NCBI GenBank assembly: GCA_005881495.1
Contig: VBHI01000080.1
Span: 1 to 20,019, forward strand
Source: Chloroflexota bacterium
GTDB taxonomy: Bacteria; Chloroflexota; Ktedonobacteria; Ktedonobacterales; Ktedonobacteraceae
Length of the DNA: 20,019 nucleotides
Direction: 5' to 3'
In this document: piece by piece, positions 7,261-14,243 of the stretch
Layout: the number at the start of each line of letters is the position of its first letter
How positions within the stretch are numbered: the first letter of the stretch is position 1
Notes under the pieces: model-generated
Seen by the model: only the letters and a program-made list of their open reading frames with translations
Databases searched by the model: none
What the model was told of the DNA's origin: nothing
Made by a program: the position numbers and the translations under genes

Positions 7261-8880
7261 TCAGAGCCACTTATTCGCGGTAGCCTGGGCGACAACACAC
7301 GCATAGGCGGCTCCCTGTATACCTGTGCGGCGATATTTATCCAGACAACCCGAAAGAACAAGCAAACCGGTATCCCTGAGACTCTGGCGTTTACTATAAA
7401 CCGACATCCGTAGCAAACATTCAGCAGCCAGAGCGTTTTCAATCAGAGGTTGCTCTCGTATCGCCAGTCGGCCTTCAGCCTGAGGGTCCTCAGGATAGTC
7501 AAAAAACAAGCCACTCTGTTCATCCAACAGTTCCTGGCAGGCATAATGCATCAGGGCAACAGCCATCTCAAGGTATGCTTTACGCTCATTAAGATCATAC
7601 GCATCAAGCAAAGCTTGGGTCATCCACACCTGATCTGCCAATTGCCCAGGGAGTTGCGATTGACCATTGAGCATGTCATGACACATACTACCGGAGCTGT
7701 GTACCATTTGCTCACATAACCAATCCAGCGCGCGAATAGCCATTGTTTTCATTGAAGGGGTATGGAGCATTTGCCCACCCAGAAGATAGGTTGAAATCAT
7801 GCGAGCGTTCCAGGAAGTGTAGACCGTAGTATCCACTGGTGGCGCCTGTCTTGAAACACGCGAATATGTCCCCGGCTCATAATATTCTTCATCGGCACTC
7901 TGGCTTCCGCTAAAAATACCTATTCTGGGCTGCCAGAGTACTTCATTGATATATGCCAGAAGGCGCTTTGCGTAGTCGTACCATTGTGGAGATCGGGTTG
8001 CTTCTGCGGTAAGTAATAGCAAGCGCAGGAGGGCTGCATTCTCTTCTAGCATCTTCTCCGTGTGTGGCATACTCCAATCGCTCCCGGCAGAGTATCGAAA
8101 GAAACCACCCTCTTCTTTGTCCCACAAGCCGCCGTCAAGCATCTGTTCTAGCGAGTAACAAACCATCTCCAGGGCATCTTGCTGGTGGTATTGCCTTGAG
8201 AGCAAAAGGAGTAGTTCCAATGCTTCTGGATGAGGAAATTTGAGATGTGGATGGATTTTAAAACCACCATATTCTTCATCGTAGAGTTCTCGTAAGACAA
8301 CACCGGCCTGCAAAGGAAGATCGGCCAGGGCAGTACGTTCTTCTTGTAAAAGAGTTCGAAAACCCACAGCAGGAAGGGCTTGAGTCAACTTTTTCGTAAA
8401 GCGGCGGTCTTGCAGCTCACGTACCTGCTCACGTATCTCAAGACGGTGCTCACTATAGTATCGCCGAATATGCCCCAGATAATAAAGCATTTGCTTGGGA
8501 GGAACGTAAACGCCTCCCCATAAGATTTCTCCTTCCGGAGAAAGCAAGAGAACGCTCGGCCAGCCATTCTGATTATAGCGTTGGTTAACATCAGGACGAA
8601 GATCGCTATCAACACGAATGGGCACATAGTCACGATTGAGTATAGCAATGATACTGGGTTCAGAAAGCGTGGTTTCATCCATGATATGACACCACTGACA
8701 CCAGAAAGACGTGATAAGTAAAAAAATTGGTTTATCCAACTGTACAGCTTCCTGAAATGCAGTTTGTCCCCAGGGTTGCCAATGAATAGAGGTAGCGCTG
8801 TGAGGGCGCGGGGAAAAACGAAATTGCGTGGTTGCTTGAGCAGATGACTGCGAATCACCGTCGACCAGGTCGCCGCTCAT
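7261..8880 (-). CDS. Thioredoxin-fold DUF255 protein with glycosidase-like barrel (YyaL/SSP411 family)
   Basis: A 539-residue protein whose N-terminal part (about 30-150) is a thioredoxin-like domain with the family signature WCQWCH, cysteines C61 and C64, and cis-proline region WPSVLLL. The rest resembles an alpha/alpha six-hairpin toroid, as in YyaL/SPATA20: GGFKIHPHLKFPHPE, then HTEKMLEENA and TSWNARMISTYL. Biochemical role in this family is poorly known; a thiol-redox linked function is usually assumed. It is shorter than the usual 650-700 residues, mainly at the C-terminus. An earlier in-frame ATG at 8946 lacks a ribosome site, whereas the ATG at 8880 has AAGGAG (8888-8893) seven bases upstream and the conserved region starts after it. 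No signal peptide is seen, so cytoplasmic. Confidence 0.87.
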   Translation of the reverse strand: MSGDLVDGDSQSSAQATTQFRFSPRPHSATSIHWQPWGQTAFQEAVQLDKPIFLLITSFWCQWCHIMDETTLSEPSIIAILNRDYVPIRVDSDLRPDVNQRYNQNGWPSVLLLSPEGEILWGGVYVPPKQMLYYLGHIRRYYSEHRLEIREQVRELQDRRFTKKLTQALPAVGFRTLLQEERTALADLPLQAGVVLRELYDEEYGGFKIHPHLKFPHPEALELLLLLSRQYHQQDALEMVCYSLEQMLDGGLWDKEEGGFFRYSAGSDWSMPHTEKMLEENAALLRLLLLTAEATRSPQWYDYAKRLLAYINEVLWQPRIGIFSGSQSADEEYYEPGTYSRVSRQAPPVDTTVYTSWNARMISTYLLGGQMLHTPSMKTMAIRALDWLCEQMVHSSGSMCHDMLNGQSQLPGQLADQVWMTQALLDAYDLNERKAYLEMAVALMHYACQELLDEQSGLFFDYPEDPQAEGRLAIREQPLIENALAAECLLRMSVYSKRQSLRDTGLLVLSGCLDKYRRTGIQGAAYACVVAQATANKWL

Positions 8881-8972
8881 TAGCATTCTCCTTGGCTTCA
8901 AGCTTGCTTTCGCTAGAAAAGCCTGTGATAAAGGAAGCAATGACATGATACCCTAGAAGTGTCGTACCTATT

Positions 8973-8981
8973 AGTATACCA
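8973..8981 (-). promoter_or_regulatory. Extended -10 element for the DUF255 gene
   Basis: The minus strand reads TGGTATACT, an extended -10 (TATACT at 8973-8978, TG at 8980-8981). No good -35 is visible at 16-18 bases. A start near 8966 leaves a leader of about 86 bases to the preferred ATG at 8880. Confidence 0.45.
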
Positions 8982-9043
8982 TAACGATGGGACCAATGCG
9001 TGCTTAGCTCTGCAAATTTACAACCAGAGTTACGAAAAATCAT

Positions 9044-9072
9044 TTGACTTGGCCGTACATGTATGCTACACT
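9044..9072 (+). promoter_or_regulatory. Promoter of infC
   Basis: TTGACT (9044-9049), a 17-base spacer and TACACT (9067-9072), with TGC directly in front of the -10. Transcription would start near 9079, giving a leader of about 52 bases. Confidence 0.75.
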
Positions 9073-9130
9073 TTATCAGGTTTCATTGTTTGTTTTCTTA
9101 TAGCAGTTCCATAAGAGGGAGGTTTGGTCT

Positions 9131-9820
9131 ATTAATAGGGATTTTCGGGGGAATGACCGTGATCGTACACGTGAAACAAGGGTCAATGAGCGCATTCGTG
9201 CACGAGAAGTGCGCTTAATCGACGAAAACGGAGTGATGATCGGCGTTATGCCGCCTCTACGTGCTTTAGACATTGCCCGTGAAAGAAATCTTGATCTGGT
9301 TGAGATTTCGCCCAATGCTATACCGCCAGTCTGTAAATTGATGGACTACGGTAAGTACAAGTATGAGCAAGCTAAAAGAGAAAACGAGGCGCGTAAGAAT
9401 CAGAAAACTATTACACTTAAAGAGATTCGCATGCGGCCGCGTACAGATGAGCACGATATTGATGTAAAGACTCGCAAAATTCAAGAGTTCCTGGCTGAAG
9501 GAGATCGGGTGAGAGTCAGTGTCCAGTTCCGCGGAGCTGAGATGCGTCACCCAGATATTGGGCGCAAAATGCTTGACGAGATTGCGGAAGTGTTAAAGGG
9601 CACAGCTATCATTGAGCGCAATCCTGTGATGGAAGGCCGAATGATGTCAATGATCGTCTCCCGAGCGCCTGGTTGGGAACCGCCAAAAAAACAATTACCA
9701 CCTGCTGGTAAACATCAAGGTGCCAAAGCTCAAGCTGATACTCGAACGAGCGCTCCGTCTCAGACACTTGCCCCTACTTCTGAGAGCATCGATGTAACAG
9801 AGGCTTCAAAGGAGAGTTAG
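9131..9820 (+). CDS. infC: Translation initiation factor IF-3, probable ATT start
   Basis: IF-3 binds the 30S subunit, keeps it free of 50S and checks start codon and initiator tRNA. The N-domain begins with RVNERIRAREVRLIDENG, the family signature, followed by the helical linker (YKYEQAKRENEARKNQK) and the C-domain (KEIRMRPRTDEHD to about residue 178). A roughly 50-residue Pro/Ala/Ser/Thr-rich tail follows, absent from the 180-residue E. coli protein. The frame has no ATG, GTG or TTG before GTG 9209, which would cut into the signature region. ATT at 9131 has AGGGAGG (9116-9122) eight bases upstream and gives MNRDFRGNDRDR, 229 residues in all. ATT is the known start of infC in E. coli, where IF-3 represses its own translation. 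rpmI and rplT, the usual partners, do not follow. Confidence 0.93.
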   Translation: MNRDFRGNDRDRTRETRVNERIRAREVRLIDENGVMIGVMPPLRALDIARERNLDLVEISPNAIPPVCKLMDYGKYKYEQAKRENEARKNQKTITLKEIRMRPRTDEHDIDVKTRKIQEFLAEGDRVRVSVQFRGAEMRHPDIGRKMLDEIAEVLKGTAIIERNPVMEGRMMSMIVSRAPGWEPPKKQLPPAGKHQGAKAQADTRTSAPSQTLAPTSESIDVTEASKES

Positions 9821-9883
9821 GTTCTTCTTTGTGTGCGACAAACCCGGCAATCTGACCTGTACCCACAAGAAAAGTTGTCTCAT

Positions 9884-9950
9884 AGATGACACTCCTACTA
9901 CGATAGAGGGCAAAGCATTGGTAGCCTTCGTCGTGGTAGGAGTGTCATTC
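9884..9950 (+). terminator. Long hairpin after infC
   Basis: An 18 bp stem (9886-9903 with 9931-9948, one G-T pair) encloses an inner 6 bp stem (GAGGGC with GCCTTC), giving nearly 24 paired positions. It starts about 65 bases past the infC stop. The following ATTCTTAGAG is a poor U-tract, so termination may be partial; an RNA-stabilising or processing role is possible. Confidence 0.6.
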
Positions 9951-10147
9951 TTAGAGTGGCTTTAAACTAAACCTTACAAAAATTTTATCATTTTCTCATA
10001 GCTATTTTATTCTTGCGTAGTATCCTATAACTGTGCAGTGCACAAGGACTTTTATATGGCCCTGAATGTGCATGACCGACCTATTGAAAAACTTTTACTT
10101 CCTTGCAGCAATGAATACCAAACAAGCCTTGTGCGCAACATCGCGCC
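9951..10147. other. AT-rich spacer before the second repeat cluster
   Basis: No gene is visible between the infC hairpin and the repeats. It holds an AT-rich run (about 9965-10010) and a 13-base dyad, TGTGCA-G-TGCACA (10032-10044), just after TATCCTATAA, which could be a -10 with an overlapping operator. A 17-base motif at 10098-10114, CTTCCTTGCAGCAATGA, recurs with two changes at 10255-10271 on the far side of the repeat cluster. Confidence 0.4.
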
Positions 10148-10148
10148 G

Positions 10149-10177
10149 TGTATAGTAGGGTTGACCCTCGCGGTCAA
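10149..10177 (-). promoter_or_regulatory. Repeat-borne promoter-like module, locus 2a
   Basis: Minus strand: TTGACC (10172-10177), 17-base spacer, TATACA (10149-10154). It would read left, antisense to the end of infC. Confidence 0.42.
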
Positions 10178-10208
10178 CCTTTGACCCTGGCGGTCAACCT
10201 GGCCACGT

Positions 10209-10237
10209 TGTATAGTAGGGTTGACCCTCGCGGTCAA
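10209..10237 (-). promoter_or_regulatory. Repeat-borne promoter-like module, locus 2b
   Basis: Minus strand: TTGACC (10232-10237), 17-base spacer, TATACA (10209-10214). Same geometry as the copies at 67-95 and 10149-10177. Confidence 0.42.
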
Positions 10238-10259
10238 CCTGGCGGTCAACCTGGCTTCC

Positions 10260-10295
10260 TTGCAGCGATGGATTTCAAATTGTAAAACATTACAA
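10260..10295 (+). promoter_or_regulatory. Candidate promoter with overlapping operator dyad for the S41 peptidase
   Basis: TTGCAG (10260-10265), 17 bases, TAAAAC (10283-10288) is a modest promoter match about 60 bases before the ATG. A perfect inverted repeat, TTGTAA-N4-TTACAA (10280-10295), lies across the -10, as a repressor site would. Confidence 0.4.
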
Positions 10296-10344
10296 AACAA
10301 TGGAAGATGATCTTAACACATGAGCATTGCTCTGGGAGGCCCTT

Positions 10345-11808
10345 ATGAATAATTATGATGATCCACGCTGGTATGAACAACACCCAGAACACCATGACGT
10401 GCCTGTACAATCAGTTCAGCAACCATCGTCTTTCACCCCCAATGTTCAACAACCTCCCAATAGCGAATATAGTTCGTATCCACCATACCCGGCATACCCG
10501 GTTCCAGGCGAATTCCAGCAGAAAATATATCCGCAGGATCCACCACGAGCCGCTCTCAGAAATAGAAGACAACGGAGCTTTGGCTTTGGGCAAACAATCG
10601 TAGTAATCGCTCTTCTCCTCGTTACTTTTGCTGGTGGATGGTTCGGCAATCAACTCTATTCTAATTCCTTCAATCGAAGCAATTTATCGCAATCCTACGC
10701 AAAACTCATTCAACAGGCATGGACTATTGTAGACCAGAACTATGTTGATCGTAAGGCTGTAAACTATAAGCAAATGTCATATAAGTCAATCCAGGCGATG
10801 TTGGATGTCCTCAATGACAAAGGGCATACACGCTTTCTTAAACCTGAGGATGTCCAGGCTGAAAACCAACAGTTGAGCGGTACATTTACCGGCGTCGGTG
10901 TTTATCTGCGCCAGGACCCAAAAACGAAACAACTTATCATAACATCCCCCATTCCTGGCTCACCTGCTGAAAAGGTCGGCTTTAAGCATGGTGATATCAT
11001 TCTGGCAGTCAACGGAGTCAGTACAGCAGGCAAGGATGTAGCGGGGGTGAGCACTCTCATCCAGGGGAAAGCTGGAACGAGTGTGAAGATTACGATACAG
11101 CGTCCATCAACTCAGCAGATACTAACCATCAATGTCGTACGAGCGGAGATTATTGTACCAAACGTCATTATGCACTATATCGCACCAGATCATATCGCGG
11201 ACATTCAATTGGTACAATTTGCCTCAGGGGTCTCCAATCAACTAAAAAATGCAATTTTGCAAGCTCAAAAACTTGGTGCTAAAAAGATCATTCTTGACCT
11301 GCGGGAAAATCCCGGCGGCTACCTACAGGAAGCAATTGACACATCAAGTGAATTTGTCGCAAATGGAAACGTCCTGTTAGAGCAAGATAGTTCAGGAAAC
11401 CGTAAAGCATATCCCGTCAGCGGACATACTGTCGATACCTCATCCCCTATCGTTGTACTGGTAAATGGCGATACTGCAAGTGCTGCTGAAATCGTTTCCG
11501 GTTCGCTGCAAGATAATAAGCGGGCAGTTATACTTGGGGAGAAAACATTTGGTACAGGGACAGTCCTTGAGGAATATCCTCTCGCTGATGGCTCAGCAAT
11601 CCTGCTCGGTACGAGTGAATGGCTTACGCCTGACGGTCACTTCATACGTAATAAGGGCATTTCTCCCAATATCCCGGTCAAACTGGCTCCGAAAGCCGTC
11701 CCGCTTACTCCGACCGATGAGAATGCGGGGAATATGACCGAACAACAGATTCTTACCAGCGGAGACACACAATTAGTAGGGGCAATCCAGTACCTGGAGA
11801 AGCATTAG
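10345..11808 (+). CDS. Membrane-anchored S41 (CtpA-like) peptidase with PDZ domain
   Basis: A 487-residue protein of the C-terminal processing peptidase family. Order: cytoplasmic Gln/Pro/Tyr-rich tail (1-76), one membrane segment (about 83-101), an S41 N-terminal helical region, a PDZ domain (about 175-255, with GVGVYL and GDIILAVNG) and the S41 catalytic core. This orientation puts the protease outside the membrane. S379 in NGDTASAAE is the expected nucleophile. The catalytic Lys normally sits 25 residues on, in FGKG; here that stretch is FGTG, Thr404, and the accompanying Gln is Leu408. K400, in GEKTFG, is the nearest lysine. It may use another residue, or be a subfamily with different chemistry. 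The ATG at 10345 has GGGAGG (10334-10339) five bases upstream; a TTG at 10327 is less likely. It converges with the HMG-CoA lyase gene, nine bases apart. Confidence 0.88.
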   Translation: MNNYDDPRWYEQHPEHHDVPVQSVQQPSSFTPNVQQPPNSEYSSYPPYPAYPVPGEFQQKIYPQDPPRAALRNRRQRSFGFGQTIVVIALLLVTFAGGWFGNQLYSNSFNRSNLSQSYAKLIQQAWTIVDQNYVDRKAVNYKQMSYKSIQAMLDVLNDKGHTRFLKPEDVQAENQQLSGTFTGVGVYLRQDPKTKQLIITSPIPGSPAEKVGFKHGDIILAVNGVSTAGKDVAGVSTLIQGKAGTSVKITIQRPSTQQILTINVVRAEIIVPNVIMHYIAPDHIADIQLVQFASGVSNQLKNAILQAQKLGAKKIILDLRENPGGYLQEAIDTSSEFVANGNVLLEQDSSGNRKAYPVSGHTVDTSSPIVVLVNGDTASAAEIVSGSLQDNKRAVILGEKTFGTGTVLEEYPLADGSAILLGTSEWLTPDGHFIRNKGISPNIPVKLAPKAVPLTPTDENAGNMTEQQILTSGDTQLVGAIQYLEKH

Positions 11809-11817
11809 TTCCTCGTC

Positions 11818-12744
11818 TCACGTTTGATCACATGTGGCAGCCTGGTAATACTTACTGGTTGGTGGATGATCTAAAAGTGGCGTAATAAAACCACTGGCCG
11901 CAACAACCTTTTCCAGGTTAACGCCAGTACTTATGCCCATGCCATGAAGCATATAAAGGAGGTCCTCCGTTGCCAGATTGCCTGCTGCCCCTGGGGCATA
12001 GGGACAGCCACCGAGTCCACCAGCAGAGGAATCGATTGTGCTGATGCCAAGTTGCATGGCCATTAGGACGTTGGCCAGGGCTGTACCGCGTGTGTCATGG
12101 AAATGTACTGCTAAACGCTCAACGGGAATGTTACCCTTCTCAAGTAAAAGACACACTACATCTACAACCTGGTTCGGGGTAGCCACACCAATCGTATCCC
12201 CAAGTGATATCTCATCGATCCCCATTTCAACGAGAGCCTGGACCACTGAGAGCACTTGATCAAGAGCAACCGGGCCCTCGTAAGGGCAGCCAAATACGGT
12301 CGAAACGTACCCTCTGACCCGTATGCTTTCCTGCCGCGCCAGCGCAACTACTGGACGAAAGTTCGCAAGGCTCTCCGCTATGCTAGCATTGATATTGTGA
12401 CGAGTAAAGCTTTCACTGGCAGCGGTGAAGACAGCTATGGAACGCACACCTGTATCCAGAGCGCGTTCCATACCTTTAAGATTGGGTACGAGAACAGAAA
12501 ACTCTGTTGTGGGTAGGCGTTCCAAACCCGACATGACAGCACTGGCGTCGCTGAGTTGAGGAATGGCGCGAGGACTGACAAATGATGTTGCTTCGATTAT
12601 CGGCAAGCCAGCTTCAGCAAGCATAGTAATAAAATGTATTTTCTGCGCAGTGGGAATGAGCGCTTTCTCGTTTTGCAGACCGTCACGGGGACCAACTTCA
12701 ACAATGCGAACAGCAGAAGGCAGAGAGGCAAGGCCAGACATCAT
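11818..12744 (-). CDS. mvaB: Hydroxymethylglutaryl-CoA lyase
   Basis: Splits HMG-CoA into acetoacetate and acetyl-CoA, the last step of leucine breakdown. The 308-residue TIM barrel shows VEVGPRDGLQNE at 15-26 with catalytic R20 and D21, the metal-binding HFHD with H214 and H216, and the signature GGLGGCPYAPGAAGN with catalytic C247. Length matches bacterial enzymes. AGAGGAG lies eight bases before the ATG, inside the end of the upstream gene, and only three bases separate the two genes, so it is probably translated from the glmU-transporter transcript. No other leucine or mevalonate gene is in view, so its place in this cluster is not explained by pathway. Confidence 0.94.
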   Translation of the reverse strand: MMSGLASLPSAVRIVEVGPRDGLQNEKALIPTAQKIHFITMLAEAGLPIIEATSFVSPRAIPQLSDASAVMSGLERLPTTEFSVLVPNLKGMERALDTGVRSIAVFTAASESFTRHNINASIAESLANFRPVVALARQESIRVRGYVSTVFGCPYEGPVALDQVLSVVQALVEMGIDEISLGDTIGVATPNQVVDVVCLLLEKGNIPVERLAVHFHDTRGTALANVLMAMQLGISTIDSSAGGLGGCPYAPGAAGNLATEDLLYMLHGMGISTGVNLEKVVAASGFITPLLDHPPTSKYYQAATCDQT

Positions 12745-12747
12745 ATA

Positions 12748-14235
12748 TTACGCTCCTCTGTATTCGTAATGCGAAGGCTGTTCTGAAGGAAGAGCATCAC
12801 TGCTTTTGTCACTGCTACTCTTACCTTCTTGAGGATCTTCTTCACGCCTTTCCCCTGGTGAAGACAGGAGCAACGGCCGCGACTGTTCTTCTTTCACCAA
12901 ATGTGGAGTAACATCGATTGGTTGTTTATTGGAGCGTTCTACGCGAACCTGTGTAATACGCCTTCCGCGAGTCGTTAATACGGTAAAGATCATATCATTG
13001 AATGTAATTGTATCGCCCACATTTGGAATTTTGTCGAGCTGGGCATATAAAAATCCACCAAGGGTTTCGTAATCGGTATCAGCCAACTCCATATCCATTA
13101 TTTCATTGAACTCGTCAATATTGATCTTAGCATTAAAGATATATATATCTTCATTGACTTTCTCATACAGTTTTTCTTCACGGTCGTACTCGTCTTGAAT
13201 GTCTCCAACTATCTCCTCGACCAGGTCTTCGATAGTCACAAGCCCCGCCACTGAACCATACTCATCGACAATAATCACCAGGTGCACGTGTTTCTGCTGT
13301 ATTTCTCGCAGCAAGTCATCCAGTTTTTTCGTTTCAGGAACAAAGTAAGCAGGGCGCACAAGATCACGTATAGGATAGTCATTGTGGCCTTCACGCAGTT
13401 GTTTCAGCATGTCTTTGATATACAAGACACCTATGATATTATCGATACTTTCTTCATATACAGGAATGCGTGAGAAACCTCCCTGTAAAGCAAGATCAAC
13501 CGCTTCATCCACAGTAGCGTCGCTCTCTAAGGTCACCATATCTATACGCGGTATCATCACTTCACGCACAGTGGTATCAGCAAACTCGAAGATACTATGG
13601 ATCATCTCGGTCTCTTCTTCTTCGAGTACCCCTTCCTCTTCACCCACAGACACAAGCAAACGCAGTTCCTCCTCAGTGACGAACGGTCCACGATGCTTCA
13701 CCTGACCTCCCACCAGGCGCACAAGAGAGTTCGTTACAGCCCCGAGTGCCCATACCACAGGTTGAAGTAGCCAGGCAGTTATTCTTACAGGTCTTACAAA
13801 AACTCGAGCCCAGCGCAGCGGATTCTGCACTGCAGCAGTTTTAGGTGTAATCTCGCAAAAGATTAACACCACTAAAGAGATAAGGATGGTCGCAATGAGT
13901 TCGCCGTAGTTGGGAGAAAAACGTAGCGCCAGGACTGTTGACATACTGGAAGCGACAATCACGGCAACACTGTTCACAACCAGTATGGTTGAAAGCAACT
14001 CGTTCGGATTGGAGAGCATATTTTCGATCTCTATAGCGCGCTTATCGCCCTCTTCTACCAGATTCTTGAGTTTAATGCGGCTAATGGAAGTGAGGGAAGT
14101 TTCAGCAGCAGAAGCGAAAGCACAGAGGAATAGCGAGACAATAAGAATAGCGAGTTGTAACCACGCCTCCAAATCAAATTGCGGATTTTGAAAATCGATA
14201 CCGGCGGCTATACTTGCTAAGCCAGGGCCATCCAT
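12748..14235 (-). CDS. CNNM/CorC-type membrane protein (hemolysin C family) with CBS pair
   Basis: A 495-residue membrane protein of the family linked to magnesium and cobalt efflux or homeostasis. A DUF21/CNNM membrane domain occupies about 1-175, with hydrophobic segments near 25-45, 85-105, 112-132 and 150-172 and the conserved FASAAETSLTS and EITPKT stretches. Two CBS domains follow (about 220-345; REVMIPRIDM and VDEYGSVAGLVTIEDLVEEIVGDI are typical), then a CorC_HlyC domain (about 360-445; GGFLYAQLDKIPNVGD). A charged Ser/Glu-rich tail ends the protein. It starts eight bases after the glmU stop, and the AAGGAG ribosome site is made of the last glmU codons, which suggests coupling. Transport of a given ion cannot be read from sequence. 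Confidence 0.92.
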   Translation of the reverse strand: MDGPGLASIAAGIDFQNPQFDLEAWLQLAILIVSLFLCAFASAAETSLTSISRIKLKNLVEEGDKRAIEIENMLSNPNELLSTILVVNSVAVIVASSMSTVLALRFSPNYGELIATILISLVVLIFCEITPKTAAVQNPLRWARVFVRPVRITAWLLQPVVWALGAVTNSLVRLVGGQVKHRGPFVTEEELRLLVSVGEEEGVLEEEETEMIHSIFEFADTTVREVMIPRIDMVTLESDATVDEAVDLALQGGFSRIPVYEESIDNIIGVLYIKDMLKQLREGHNDYPIRDLVRPAYFVPETKKLDDLLREIQQKHVHLVIIVDEYGSVAGLVTIEDLVEEIVGDIQDEYDREEKLYEKVNEDIYIFNAKINIDEFNEIMDMELADTDYETLGGFLYAQLDKIPNVGDTITFNDMIFTVLTTRGRRITQVRVERSNKQPIDVTPHLVKEEQSRPLLLSSPGERREEDPQEGKSSSDKSSDALPSEQPSHYEYRGA

Positions 14236-14243
14236 AATAACCC

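Larger units (their letters stand above)
10148..10254. repeat. Second GGTCAACC repeat cluster with two full modules
   Basis: Two copies of the module seen at the left end of the window, at 10148-10180 and 10208-10240, exactly 60 bp apart. Each has TATAGTAGG, then the 8 bp inverted repeat GGTTGACC/GGTCAACC with loop CTCGC (stems 10159-10166/10172-10179 and 10219-10226/10232-10239). Extra GGTCAACCT cores begin at 10192 and 10243. Compared with locus 1 the loop differs by one base (CTCGC against CTTGC). The cluster lies between infC and the S41 peptidase, in no plausible gene. Confidence 0.92.

Noticed and set aside
8881..8946. Longer start of the DUF255 protein at 8946
   Set aside because: No ribosome site there and the added 22 residues are not like the family, while ATG 8880 has a well-placed AAGGAG.
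9209..9211. GTG start of infC
   Set aside because: It lies inside the conserved IF-3 N-terminal signature; ATT 9131 with its ribosome site explains the full domain.
10052..10300. Minus-strand frame of 82 residues over the second repeat cluster
   Set aside because: It is again translated repeat (TARVNPTI units) without a start signal.
9821..10344. Hidden rpmI or rplT after infC
   Set aside because: No frame with L35 or L20 features appears on either strand; the spacer is hairpin, AT-rich sequence and repeats.
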